NCBI GenBank assembly: GCA_946618265.1 | Contig: CAMOLA010000028.1 | Coordinates: 1 to 28,786 of the forward strand | Source of the DNA: an uncultured Eggerthellaceae bacterium | GTDB taxonomy: Bacteria; Actinomycetota; Coriobacteriia; Coriobacteriales; Eggerthellaceae | Direction: 5' to 3' | Length of the DNA stretch: 28,786 bases | Translations under genes and position numbers: made by a program | Shown here: piece after piece, positions 14,397-22,201 of the stretch | Numbering within the stretch: position 1 is the first letter of the stretch | Layout of the letters: every line of letters begins with the position of its first letter | The notes under the pieces: model-generated | The model's database searches: none | What the model was told of the DNA's origin: nothing | What the model saw: only the letters and a program-made list of their open reading frames with translations

Positions 14397-15683
14397 ATGT
14401 ACATGATGGTTGGACGTATCAATTGTGATGGCGCGAAAGTGCGGCGCATGGACGCCGCGTCGGCGACCGTACGCATGGCGATGCTGGCACTGTGCGTTGC
14501 GGGACTGCTGGCGCTGGCGGGTTGCGGGGCGGCCTCGACGGGTTCGAGCCCCGCTGTATCATCGGACGTCTCTGCTACGAGTTCTGCCCAGGGTGATTCG
14601 GACGCGCCCACCACGCAGACCATCGAGAACTTTCGCAATACGGACCTGGGCAACGGCTGGCAGCCCCAGAAGAGCATGGAGCTCGCCTATGCCACGCAGT
14701 TCTCGGTCGATTACTACGAGGGCGGCTACAAGCTGTTCTGCCTGTCGGACGGCGGGCGCTACCTCACGGTGCCCGAGGGTGCTGACGTGCCGCAGGGCTT
14801 AGCCGAGGATATCGCCGTCATTCAGCAACCGCTCGGCGACGTGTATCTGGTTGCTTCCGACACGATGTGCCTGTTCGATGCTCTCGATGCGCTCGATTGC
14901 ATCACCGTGTCGGGCATTTCGAAAGAAGACTGGCACATCGACTCCGCCGTGAAGGCCATGGAGGATGGAACCATGGCCTATGGTGGCAAATACAGCGCTC
15001 CCGACTACGAACTGCTGCTCGGCAAGAAGGTGCGCCTCGCCATCGAGTCCACGATGATCAACCACACGCCCGAGGTGCGTGAGAAGCTCATCGAGGTCGG
15101 CATCCCCGTGCTCACCGAGATGTCGAGCTACGAGGAAGAGCCGCTCGGGCGCACCGAGTGGGTGAAGTTCTACGGCGCCCTGCTCGATAGGGAAGACGAC
15201 GCGCAGAAGCTCTTCGACGAGCAGGTCGACCAGATCACCGCCATCGACGCGACGCCGTCGGGCAAGACGGTCGCGTTCTTCTACATCAATTCGAACGGCG
15301 CGGCCATCGTGCGCAAGCCGGGCGATTACGTGACGAAGATGATCGAACAAGCTGGCGGCACGTACATATTCAATGAGCTCGACGAGGCCGAAGGCTCGAC
15401 GTCGAACGTGACGCTCGAGATGGAACGGTTCTACGCTACGGCGAAGGATGCCGACGTCATCATCTACAACGCCTCGATCGACGGCAGCGTCGACAGCCTC
15501 GATGCCCTCAAGCGCAAAAACGAGCTGCTCGGCGATTTCAAGGCCATCCAGAACGGGGACGTGTGGACGACCGACCAAAACATGTACCAGCAGATGATGC
15601 AGTCGGGCCGCATCATCGCCGACTTCAACGCGGCGATCATCGGATCGGGTGCTGATACCACGTACGTGCACAAGTTGAAGTAG
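14397..15683 (+). CDS. Corrinoid/iron-tetrapyrrole-type ABC transporter binding lipoprotein
   Basis: This is a BtuF/FepB-class periplasmic-binding-fold protein (428 residues) anchored as a lipoprotein: hydrophobic core about 28-41, lipobox LALAGC with Cys43. The binding region includes VRLAIESTMINHTPEVREKL, VGIPVLTEMSSYEEEPLGRT and EWVKFYGALLDREDDAQKLF, the two-lobe pattern seen in cobalamin, heme and siderophore binding proteins. ATG 14397 follows CGGAGGGA; ATG 14448 is an alternative that keeps the signal. The frame is open further upstream, into the palindrome at 14312-14342, but that part is unlikely to be translated. The permease starts 27 bases downstream. Substrate is inferred as a corrinoid or cobalt-tetrapyrrole from the riboswitch and cbi neighbours. 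Confidence 0.88.
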   Translation: MYMMVGRINCDGAKVRRMDAASATVRMAMLALCVAGLLALAGCGAASTGSSPAVSSDVSATSSAQGDSDAPTTQTIENFRNTDLGNGWQPQKSMELAYATQFSVDYYEGGYKLFCLSDGGRYLTVPEGADVPQGLAEDIAVIQQPLGDVYLVASDTMCLFDALDALDCITVSGISKEDWHIDSAVKAMEDGTMAYGGKYSAPDYELLLGKKVRLAIESTMINHTPEVREKLIEVGIPVLTEMSSYEEEPLGRTEWVKFYGALLDREDDAQKLFDEQVDQITAIDATPSGKTVAFFYINSNGAAIVRKPGDYVTKMIEQAGGTYIFNELDEAEGSTSNVTLEMERFYATAKDADVIIYNASIDGSVDSLDALKRKNELLGDFKAIQNGDVWTTDQNMYQQMMQSGRIIADFNAAIIGSGADTTYVHKLK

Positions 15684-15710
15684 CGCCGCAAGGCCAAGCG
15701 AAAGGGATCC

Positions 15711-16763
15711 ATGCAAAAGCAAAGCGATATCGACGACGCATTCGGAAGGGGAGTGCGCCATCGCCGCGTGACGATCGTGTTCACGACGCTCGCGGTGCTG
15801 CTCGTGGTGCTCGGAGCCCTCAACCTCTGCATCGGCAGCCTTAACGTCCCGGTATCCGACCTTCTGGCCATTTTGGGCGGTCAGGATACCGAGAGCACGA
15901 ATTACCAGGTCATATGGTCGATACGCCTTCCGCGGCTCATCGCAGCCGCCTTGCTCGGCGGCGCTCTCGCGTTGGCGGGCTTCCTGCTGCAGACGTTTTT
16001 CAACAATCCGATTGCTGGACCGTTCATCTTGGGCATCAGCTCGGGCGCGAAGCTCGTCGTCGCGCTCATGATGATCGTCGTCGTGGGCAGCTCGGGCGTC
16101 ATGACCAACACGATGATGATCCTTTCGGCATTCGTCGGATCGCTCATCGCCATGGTGTTCGTCCTGCTCGTGTCGAGGCGCATCAACTCGATGTCGATGC
16201 TCATCGTTGCAGGCGTCATGATCGGCTACATCTGCTCGGCGGCGACCGACTTTCTGATCACGTTCGCCTCCGATGCGAACATCGTCAACCTGAAGAACTG
16301 GTCGCTCGGCAGCTTCTCGGGCATCAACTGGAACGACATCGGCATCATGACGGTCGTCGTGATCGTGGCTAGCTTGGCCGTGTTCTTCCTGTCGAAGCCC
16401 ATCAGCGCGTTCCAACTTGGCGAGCAGTACGCCAAGTCCATGGGCGTCAACATCCGCGTGTTCCGCATCGCGCTCATCCTGCTCTCGAGCCTGCTCGCCG
16501 CAACCGTCACCGCGTTTGCCGGCCCCATCAGCTTCGTCGGCATCGCGGTGCCCCACATCATCAAGCGCGCGCTCGGCACGTCGAAGCCGCTTGTGGTCAT
16601 TCCGGGAGCGTTTTTCGGCGGCGCCATATTCTGCCTGTTCTGCGATCTCATCGCGCGGTCGGTGTTCGCGCCGACCGAGGTGTCGATTTCGGCCGTGACG
16701 GCCATCTTCGGCGCTCCCATCGTCATCAGCATCCTGCTGAAGCGCGAGAAGGCGAGGCGATAA
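15711..16763 (+). CDS. FecCD/BtuC-family ABC transporter permease
   Basis: This 350-residue polytopic protein belongs to the FecCD family of permeases for cobalamin, heme and siderophores. Family signatures are WSIRLPRLIAAALLGGALAL, GFLLQTFFNNPIAGPFILGI and the coupling-helix region GPISFVGIAVPHIIKRALG. About nine to ten hydrophobic segments are visible. ATG 15711 follows AAAGGGA. Its stop overlaps the ATPase start by one base (TAATG), so the two are translationally coupled. It forms the transmembrane dimer of the importer fed by the upstream binding lipoprotein. Confidence 0.94.
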   Translation: MQKQSDIDDAFGRGVRHRRVTIVFTTLAVLLVVLGALNLCIGSLNVPVSDLLAILGGQDTESTNYQVIWSIRLPRLIAAALLGGALALAGFLLQTFFNNPIAGPFILGISSGAKLVVALMMIVVVGSSGVMTNTMMILSAFVGSLIAMVFVLLVSRRINSMSMLIVAGVMIGYICSAATDFLITFASDANIVNLKNWSLGSFSGINWNDIGIMTVVVIVASLAVFFLSKPISAFQLGEQYAKSMGVNIRVFRIALILLSSLLAATVTAFAGPISFVGIAVPHIIKRALGTSKPLVVIPGAFFGGAIFCLFCDLIARSVFAPTEVSISAVTAIFGAPIVISILLKREKARR

Positions 16764-17539
16764 TGAGCGCGATTTACCTCGAAACCAAGGACCTCGTCGT
16801 CGGGTACGACGGCGTGCCGCTGCTCGAAGGCGTCAACATCCAGCTGCATGCGGGCGAGATCCTCACGCTCATAGGCCCCAACGGCGCCGGAAAATCGACC
16901 ATCCTGAAGAGCATCGTCGGGTATCTCGATTCGCTTGGCGGCGCGGTGTACATCTCGGGCAGGTCGGTTGGCGAGTTCTCCGCCCACGAGCTTTCGCTCG
17001 AGCTGTCGGTCATGCTGACCGAGCGCATGCGCACCGAACTTCTCACCTGCGCCGACATAGTCGAGACGGGGCGGTTTCCCTACACGGGCCGTTTGGGCAT
17101 ACTCTCCGACGAAGACCGCGTCAAGGTGCGCGACGCCATGGACATGGTGCACGTGTGGGATTTGCGCGACCGCGATTTCATGCAGATATCGGACGGCCAG
17201 CGCCAGCGTATCATGCTCGCGCGCGCCATCGCGCAGGAACCGCACATCATCATGCTCGACGAGCCGACGAACTATTTGGACATCCATTACCAAATCGAGC
17301 TGCTCAACGTGCTCAAGCGGCTCGTGAACACGCGCGACGTGGCCGTCATCATGTCGCTTCACGAGCTGCCGCTCGCGCGCAAGGTGAGCGATTACGTGAT
17401 GTGCGTGAAGGGGGACGGCATCGTCGCGGCCGGCACGCCCGACCAGATATTCACGCCCGAGGTCATCAACGAGCTCTACGACCTCGACCCGGGCGTGTTC
17501 GATCCCGTGACCGGCAACATCCAGCTCGAGGAGATCTGA
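16763..17539 (+). CDS. ABC transporter ATP-binding protein (BtuD/FecE type)
   Basis: This 258-residue ATPase powers the BtuC-like permease. Walker A is GPNGAGKST (38-46), the signature is read as ISDGQRQRIMLARAI, Walker B with the following D-loop is HIIMLDEPTNYLD, and the H-loop is MSLHE. The signature's second residue is Ser and its third Asp instead of the usual LSGGQ, a common variation in this subfamily. It overlaps the permease stop by one base. After it, 107 bases with a possible promoter precede cbiL. Confidence 0.94.
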   Translation: MSAIYLETKDLVVGYDGVPLLEGVNIQLHAGEILTLIGPNGAGKSTILKSIVGYLDSLGGAVYISGRSVGEFSAHELSLELSVMLTERMRTELLTCADIVETGRFPYTGRLGILSDEDRVKVRDAMDMVHVWDLRDRDFMQISDGQRQRIMLARAIAQEPHIIMLDEPTNYLDIHYQIELLNVLKRLVNTRDVAVIMSLHELPLARKVSDYVMCVKGDGIVAAGTPDQIFTPEVINELYDLDPGVFDPVTGNIQLEEI

Positions 17540-17587
17540 GTTGCAGGCCAGGGGACGGGGCGGAAGCTCATTGTGCAGTATGGCCTA

Positions 17588-17615
17588 TTGTGCGCTTCGT
17601 TTCTGCAGATAGAAT
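17588..17615 (+). promoter_or_regulatory. Possible internal promoter before cbiL
   Basis: TTGTGC (17588-17593) and TAGAAT (17610-17615) are spaced by 16 bases and point at cbiL, 32 bases further on. This would separate cbiL and the genes below it from riboswitch control upstream. Based on two six-base matches only. Confidence 0.4.
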
Positions 17616-17646
17616 AGTAGAGTTATCCATTGAGAGGAGGACTGTC

Positions 17647-18333
17647 GTGGCTGGTGCATTGTATGGAGTGAGCGTGGGGCCGGGAGACCCGGAGCTGCTC
17701 ACACTCAAAGCAGTCAGGCTCATTCGCGAGGCTGACGTGATCGCCGTGCCCAATATCGGTCATGGTCGCCAGACGGCGCTTTCGATTGCCGCCGAGTACG
17801 TCGAGGGCAAGCCCTTGATGGAGTGTTCCACGCCGATGACGCGGGATGCCGAGGTCCGTCAGGCCGCCTATGCCGAAAACGCGCGGGCGATTTGCGAGCA
17901 TCTGGAAGCCGGGCGCAACGTTGCCTATTTGTGCCTTGGCGATATCGGCGTGTACGCCAGCTTCGCACCCATCAGCGAGCATGTGTGCCAAGCCGGCTAC
18001 GATGTTGAAATCATCCCGGGCATAACGTCCTTTTCCGCGAGCGCGGCCCGCTTGGGCGAGGTGCTCTGCGAGGGGTCCGAGCGCTTGCTCGTCTCGCCCG
18101 TGATGTCGGGCGACGTCGACGAGATCTTGGACGTGCCGGCCAACAAGGTGTTCATGAAGAGCGGGCGCGAGGTCATAGCCCTGCGCGACAAGCTCGCCGC
18201 GCGCGGGGAGCTCGAAGGCGCCTCGATGGTCGCCAATTGCGGCCTGCCCGACGAGAAGGTGTTCCCGCATCTCGCCGATGTCACCGAAGAGGACGCCGAC
18301 TACTTCTCGGTAGTCATCGTGAAGGGCGTGTAA
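17647..18333 (+). CDS. cbiL: Cobalt-precorrin-2 C20-methyltransferase
   Basis: CbiL methylates C20 of cobalt-factor II/cobalt-precorrin-2 using SAM, the step after CbiK in the anaerobic route. The 228-residue protein has the tetrapyrrole-methylase opening GVSVGPGDPELLTLKAVRLI and the CbiL/CobI-type continuation READVIAVP. The SAM-site region reads VAYLCLGDIGVYASFAPISE, then YDVEIIPGITSFSASAARLG. The GTG at 17647 has GAGGAGG upstream; the frame is open far upstream, but that part overlaps the ATPase gene in another frame and is not expected to be translated. Assignment to C20 rather than another corrin position rests on the TLKAVRLI and PGITSFSASAA patterns. Confidence 0.9.
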   Translation: MAGALYGVSVGPGDPELLTLKAVRLIREADVIAVPNIGHGRQTALSIAAEYVEGKPLMECSTPMTRDAEVRQAAYAENARAICEHLEAGRNVAYLCLGDIGVYASFAPISEHVCQAGYDVEIIPGITSFSASAARLGEVLCEGSERLLVSPVMSGDVDEILDVPANKVFMKSGREVIALRDKLAARGELEGASMVANCGLPDEKVFPHLADVTEEDADYFSVVIVKGV

Positions 18334-18424
18334 GCCCCGTGCAGTGTAGCCGGAAAAGCCATAGCAGGGTGTTGGTTTCCCGGGCGTGCGAGGCGCGACC
18401 GGGGGCTCCGAAGCAGGTGCGCCC

Positions 18425-19267
18425 ATGATCGAGATCCGAAACCTCACGAAGAAGTTTGGCGACTTCGTGGCCGTCGACCACCTCAACCTGACCATCGAGA
18501 CGAACGAGTTCATGGGTTTGCTCGGTCCCAATGGAGCGGGCAAGACCACCACGATCTCCATGATGTCGACGGTCCTGCTGCCGACCGAAGGCGAAATACT
18601 CGTCGACGGCATGCCGCTCAACCGCAAGGCGGCGGCTGCCAAGCGCAAGCTGTCGGTCGTCACGCAGGAGTATTCCATGCGCCAGGACATGACGATGAAC
18701 GAGGTCATGGAATACCAGGGTCGTCTGTACTATATGCGCAAGAAGGAGATCCGCGCGAAGACGGCCGAGCTCTTCGAGTTCGCGGGGCTCTCCGATTTCG
18801 GGCATCGCACGGTGCGTCATCTTTCGGGCGGCATGAAGCGCAAGCTCATGATCTGCCGTGCGCTCATGGTCGAGCCGGAGATCCTGCTGCTCGACGAGCC
18901 CACGGCGGGCATGGACGCGCTCGCCCGGCGTCAGATGTGGGATTTGCTGCGCAGCCTGAAGGACCGCAACCTCACCATTTTGCTGACCACCCACTACATC
19001 GACGAAGCCCAGGCGCTCTGCAATCGCGTGGCGTTCATCGACGGTGGCAAGCTCGATGTCGTCGATGCGCCGCTGGCCCTCATCAACCAGCTCGGGCCGT
19101 TCGCCGTCGACAATTTGGAGGACGGCAAGCTGGTAAGTCGCTACTATCCCACGCGCGAAGCTGCGATCGAGGCGCTGCGCGTGCTTCCCGAGGATGCCGT
19201 GCTGCGCGCGACCACCTTGGAGGATGTCTTCGTGGAGCGGGTGGGGCACCGCATCACGAAGCGCTAG
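18425..19267 (+). CDS. ABC-2 type transporter ATP-binding protein
   Basis: This 280-residue ATPase is of the DrrA/CcmA-like drug and polymer export class. It has Walker A GPNGAGKT (34-41), the signature HLSGGMKRKLMICRALM, Walker B EILLLDEPTAGMDA and H-loop LLTTHYIDEA. The C-terminal extension after about 215 is usual for this class. ATG 18425 is preceded by a modest GCAGGT site. The partner permease follows after about 107 bases. Its substrate is unknown. Its place between cbiL and cbiK suggests export of a tetrapyrrole or of something related to metal handling, which would be inference only. Confidence 0.92.
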   Translation: MIEIRNLTKKFGDFVAVDHLNLTIETNEFMGLLGPNGAGKTTTISMMSTVLLPTEGEILVDGMPLNRKAAAAKRKLSVVTQEYSMRQDMTMNEVMEYQGRLYYMRKKEIRAKTAELFEFAGLSDFGHRTVRHLSGGMKRKLMICRALMVEPEILLLDEPTAGMDALARRQMWDLLRSLKDRNLTILLTTHYIDEAQALCNRVAFIDGGKLDVVDAPLALINQLGPFAVDNLEDGKLVSRYYPTREAAIEALRVLPEDAVLRATTLEDVFVERVGHRITKR

Positions 19268-19374
19268 CAACAGGCGGGATGAGGGCCGGGCCCTTTTCCC
19301 TGTTTCGATTGATTTGCAAGATGCGGGAAGGGACCTGATTCTCGTACCGCATCAACTGGAAGGGAGGTGAGAAC

Positions 19375-20106
19375 ATGGGCATACTCACGGTACTGTGGGA
19401 AAAATGGGCGGAGTTCAAGCGCGATTTCTACAAGATCACGGTTGCCGCCATGATATCGCCGCTCATGTACCTGCTCGTGTTCGGGCTGGGAATCCAGACC
19501 ACGTCGCACGGCGAGCCCTACCTCAACTTCCTCATACCTGGCATCGTGGCCATGGTGACCATGACGGGCAGCTTCAGCGCGGTGTCGCAGAACATGAGCG
19601 TCCAGCGCCTGTACGAGAAGGCGCTCGACCAGGTCATGGTGTCGCCGACGCCGCTCTGGCAGTTCATCGTGGGGCAGATTATCGGCGGAGCGCTGCGCGG
19701 CATGTACGCGGCGGCGGTCATCTTGCTGCTCATCTCGCCTATTCGCACGTCGCTCGTGTTCAGCCCGTTGTCGTTCGCGATTCTGTTCCTCAACGGCACG
19801 GTGTTCGCCACCATTGCGCTCACCTTGTCGTTTCTGGCCAAGAGCTACACCGACGCCCCGCGTTTCAACACCTACATCATCATGCCGATGTCGTTTCTGT
19901 GCAACACGTTCTTCTCGACTGACCAGATGCCGCACGGCATCAAGGAATTCGTGCAAGCCTTGCCGTTGTCGCAAACGTCCGACATGGTGCGCGCCATTGC
20001 GGGCGGCTATGACCCCAACCTCATGGGCGTCGTCGTGCTGCTCGTGTACCTGGTGGTGTTTTCCGCCATCTCGTTCATGTTCATCTACAAGAAGAAGAAC
20101 CTGTAG
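19375..20106 (+). CDS. ABC-2 type transporter permease
   Basis: This 243-residue protein has about six hydrophobic segments. The ABC-2 motif region includes LNFLIPGIVAMVTMTGSFSA, VMVSPTPLWQFIVGQIIGGA and MPMSFLCNTFFSTDQMPHGI, followed by the characteristic LPLSQTSDMVRAI. A strong AAGGGAGGTGAG site precedes ATG 19375. It pairs with the ATPase at 18425-19267. It resembles NodJ/DrrB-like exporters; no substrate can be read from sequence. The short C-terminal IYKKKNL ends on the cytosolic side. Confidence 0.92.
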   Translation: MGILTVLWEKWAEFKRDFYKITVAAMISPLMYLLVFGLGIQTTSHGEPYLNFLIPGIVAMVTMTGSFSAVSQNMSVQRLYEKALDQVMVSPTPLWQFIVGQIIGGALRGMYAAAVILLLISPIRTSLVFSPLSFAILFLNGTVFATIALTLSFLAKSYTDAPRFNTYIIMPMSFLCNTFFSTDQMPHGIKEFVQALPLSQTSDMVRAIAGGYDPNLMGVVVLLVYLVVFSAISFMFIYKKKNL

Positions 20107-20161
20107 CGGATGATGCGGAGATTGCAGTGATGGCTCGAGCAACTTACGGGAGGTTTGGGAA

Positions 20162-20968
20162 ATGAAAGGCGTACTATCGGCGTGCTTTGGGACGACGCAC
20201 GAAGACACGCGCGCCAAGACCATCGACGCGGTCGACCGCCGTTTGGCGGAGGCGTTTCCCGACCGCGCGTTCTACAGTGGCTGGACGAGTTCGTTCATCG
20301 TGAAGCGACTGAGGCAGCGCGGCGAGTGGCACGATACGCTTGACGAGGCGTTCGCCCGCATGGGCGACGATGGCGTGGACGATGTGGTGGTCGCCACGAC
20401 CTGCCTCATGGACGGCCATGAGATGGACAAGGTGAAAAACGCCGCCGCGGCTTGGGTCGGGGAGGCCGAGGGCCGTGCGGTCAAGGTGGCCGCCCCGCTG
20501 CTTTCGAGCCGGGATGACAGGCGCGCGATCGCGCGGGTCCTGCACGACGAGTTCTCGTGGGTTTCGCCCGATGACGTCGTTCTGCTCATGGGGCATGGCA
20601 TGCGGGCCGGCCTGCAGGCGGGCGTTCCGGGCGAAGCGGATCCCAACGCCGTTTACAAGCAGATGCAAGACGAGCTCGATGCGATCGCGGCGGGCCGTTT
20701 CGTCGTGGCGACCGTAGAAGGACAGCCCACGTTCGAAGACGCGCTGGCCGCCATCGAGCGGAGCGGCGTTCAGGGCATTTGCCTCGCGCCGTTCATGATC
20801 GTCGCAGGCGACCATGCGAAAAACGATCTCGCAGGCGAAGACGAGGGGTCATGGAAGAACGTGCTGGAGGCGCGCGGCTATTCCGTCCAGGTTGCGATGA
20901 GGGGGCTCGGCGAATACCCTGGAGTCAAGGAACTCGTCTGCAGCCACGCCCGCGCATGCATCGCATGA
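20162..20968 (+). CDS. cbiK: Cytoplasmic sirohydrochlorin cobaltochelatase CbiK
   Basis: This 268-residue protein is a CbiK without signal sequence, opening MKGVLSACFGTTHEDTR. Active-site residues match Salmonella CbiK by motif: Glu87 in MDGHEMDK, His145 in LLMGHGMRAG and His218 in FMIVAGDHAKNDLAG. It would insert Co2+ into sirohydrochlorin in the cytosol, before CbiL. The ATG at 20162 has GGGAGGTTTGGGAA nearby. It shares only the active-site framework with the lipoprotein copy at 12118, so the two are old paralogues rather than a recent duplication. Its stop overlaps a possible ATG of the next gene (ATGA at 20965). Confidence 0.92.
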   Translation: MKGVLSACFGTTHEDTRAKTIDAVDRRLAEAFPDRAFYSGWTSSFIVKRLRQRGEWHDTLDEAFARMGDDGVDDVVVATTCLMDGHEMDKVKNAAAAWVGEAEGRAVKVAAPLLSSRDDRRAIARVLHDEFSWVSPDDVVLLMGHGMRAGLQAGVPGEADPNAVYKQMQDELDAIAAGRFVVATVEGQPTFEDALAAIERSGVQGICLAPFMIVAGDHAKNDLAGEDEGSWKNVLEARGYSVQVAMRGLGEYPGVKELVCSHARACIA

Positions 20969-21018
20969 TGGCGGTTTCGGGTGGCGGCTCGGATGTTTCG
21001 AGAGGAGAACGTCGTTTC

Positions 21019-22116
21019 GTGATCGGCGAGAGGCAAAAGACGATAGAGATGGCAAAGGCGTTTCGCGCGCTCGCATGCCTATGGTTGGGCGCGTGCCTAT
21101 GCTTTGTCCTGGGCGCGGATCGCGCGTTCGCCGACGAGGCGCATAACCGCGTGGCGAGTGCATCCGAGATGGCGTCGTCCAAGGCGTTGCTGCTCGAGGG
21201 GATGGAGCCGATATCCGCTGACAAGGTGAAGGAAGGCACGTACGAGATCGACGCCGAGTCGTCCTCGTCGTTCTTCAAACTCGGCAAGACGACGCTCACC
21301 GTCAAAGACGGGCAGATGACGGCCACGGTCGCGTTCGATTCGAAGAGCTATCCGCTGCTGTACATGGGGACGGGCGAGCAGGCCGTCTCGGCGCCTTACG
21401 AAGACTATATCGAGTTCGACGGCGATGCGTGGACGTTCACCGTGCCGGTTACCGCGCTCGATGCCGAGATCGACTGCGCTGCGTACAGCAAGCGCAAGAA
21501 GCAATGGTACGACCGCAAGCTGATGTTCTATGCGGCGACGCTTCCCAAAGATGCGCTGCTCGTCGATTTGCCGGAATACGGCGACCCGGTCGAGGCATCG
21601 GGCGCGAGTACGGCGAAGACGGCGACCGACGTGGCGCTCGGGAAGAAGGGCAACGAGAATCCCGAAACGGGCGCCGTGCCAATCGACATGCCGGACGGCA
21701 CGTATTCCATCGAGGTCAACATGACGGGCGGTTCAGGCCGCGCATCGGTCAGCTCGCCGACGTGGCTGATCGTCGAGGACGGCTACGCCTATGCGCGCCT
21801 CCTGTGGTCCAGCTCGTATTACGATTACATGATCGTGGACGAGACGCGCTACGACAACTTGACCAACGACGGGTCCAATTCGACGTTCAAGATTCCCATT
21901 CTGGCCATGGACGAGGAAATCCCGGTCGTGGCCGACACCACGGCGATGGGCGACCCGGTCGAGATCGAGTATTTCCTCACGTTCTATTCGAACACGGTCG
22001 ACGATGTCGATGCCATTCCCCAGGAAGCGGCTATCAAGGTGCTCATGATCGCCGTCGTGGTCATCGTCGTCGGCGGGATTCTGAACCACGTGCTCAAGCG
22101 CCGCCGTAAGCGGTGA
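21019..22116 (+). CDS. Membrane-anchored surface protein with both type A and type B beta-domains
   Basis: This 365-residue protein (GTG start) has a signal sequence (hydrophobic core about 13-32, then DRAFADE). A type A domain (about 66-182; EGTYEIDAESSSSFF, TLTVKDGQMTATVAFDSKSY, KQWYDRK) is joined by a linker to a type B domain (about 219-325; GTYSIEVNMTGGSGRASVSS, LLWSSSYYDYMIVD, ADTTAMGDPVEIEYFLTF). A C-terminal membrane helix (339-358) ends in KRRRKR. It is thus a fused, membrane-anchored version of the two lipoproteins at 11556 and 13820. I chose GTG 21019 because AGGAG lies 11 bases upstream; ATG 20965 (overlapping the cbiK stop) and ATG 21049 are alternatives. The internal NPETG is not a sortase signal because it is far from the C-terminal helix. 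Confidence 0.8.
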   Translation: MIGERQKTIEMAKAFRALACLWLGACLCFVLGADRAFADEAHNRVASASEMASSKALLLEGMEPISADKVKEGTYEIDAESSSSFFKLGKTTLTVKDGQMTATVAFDSKSYPLLYMGTGEQAVSAPYEDYIEFDGDAWTFTVPVTALDAEIDCAAYSKRKKQWYDRKLMFYAATLPKDALLVDLPEYGDPVEASGASTAKTATDVALGKKGNENPETGAVPIDMPDGTYSIEVNMTGGSGRASVSSPTWLIVEDGYAYARLLWSSSYYDYMIVDETRYDNLTNDGSNSTFKIPILAMDEEIPVVADTTAMGDPVEIEYFLTFYSNTVDDVDAIPQEAAIKVLMIAVVVIVVGGILNHVLKRRRKR

Positions 22117-22201
22117 GCGAGTTGGGAATGTAGCTAGAAAAGCGGGTCAGCATTCCTGGCTGTCCGGCCCGCATTGGATTCGAAACGAGGCGTAGGGACA
22201 T

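Noticed and set aside
14799..16556. A 585-codon minus-strand frame opposite the binding protein and permease
   Set aside because: Shadow of the two plus-strand genes; composition is rich in Arg, His and Asp with no recognisable domain.
21667..21681. NPETG sequence in the two-domain surface protein as a sortase signal
   Set aside because: It lies in the inter-domain linker about 120 residues before the C-terminal helix, so it is not in sorting-signal position.
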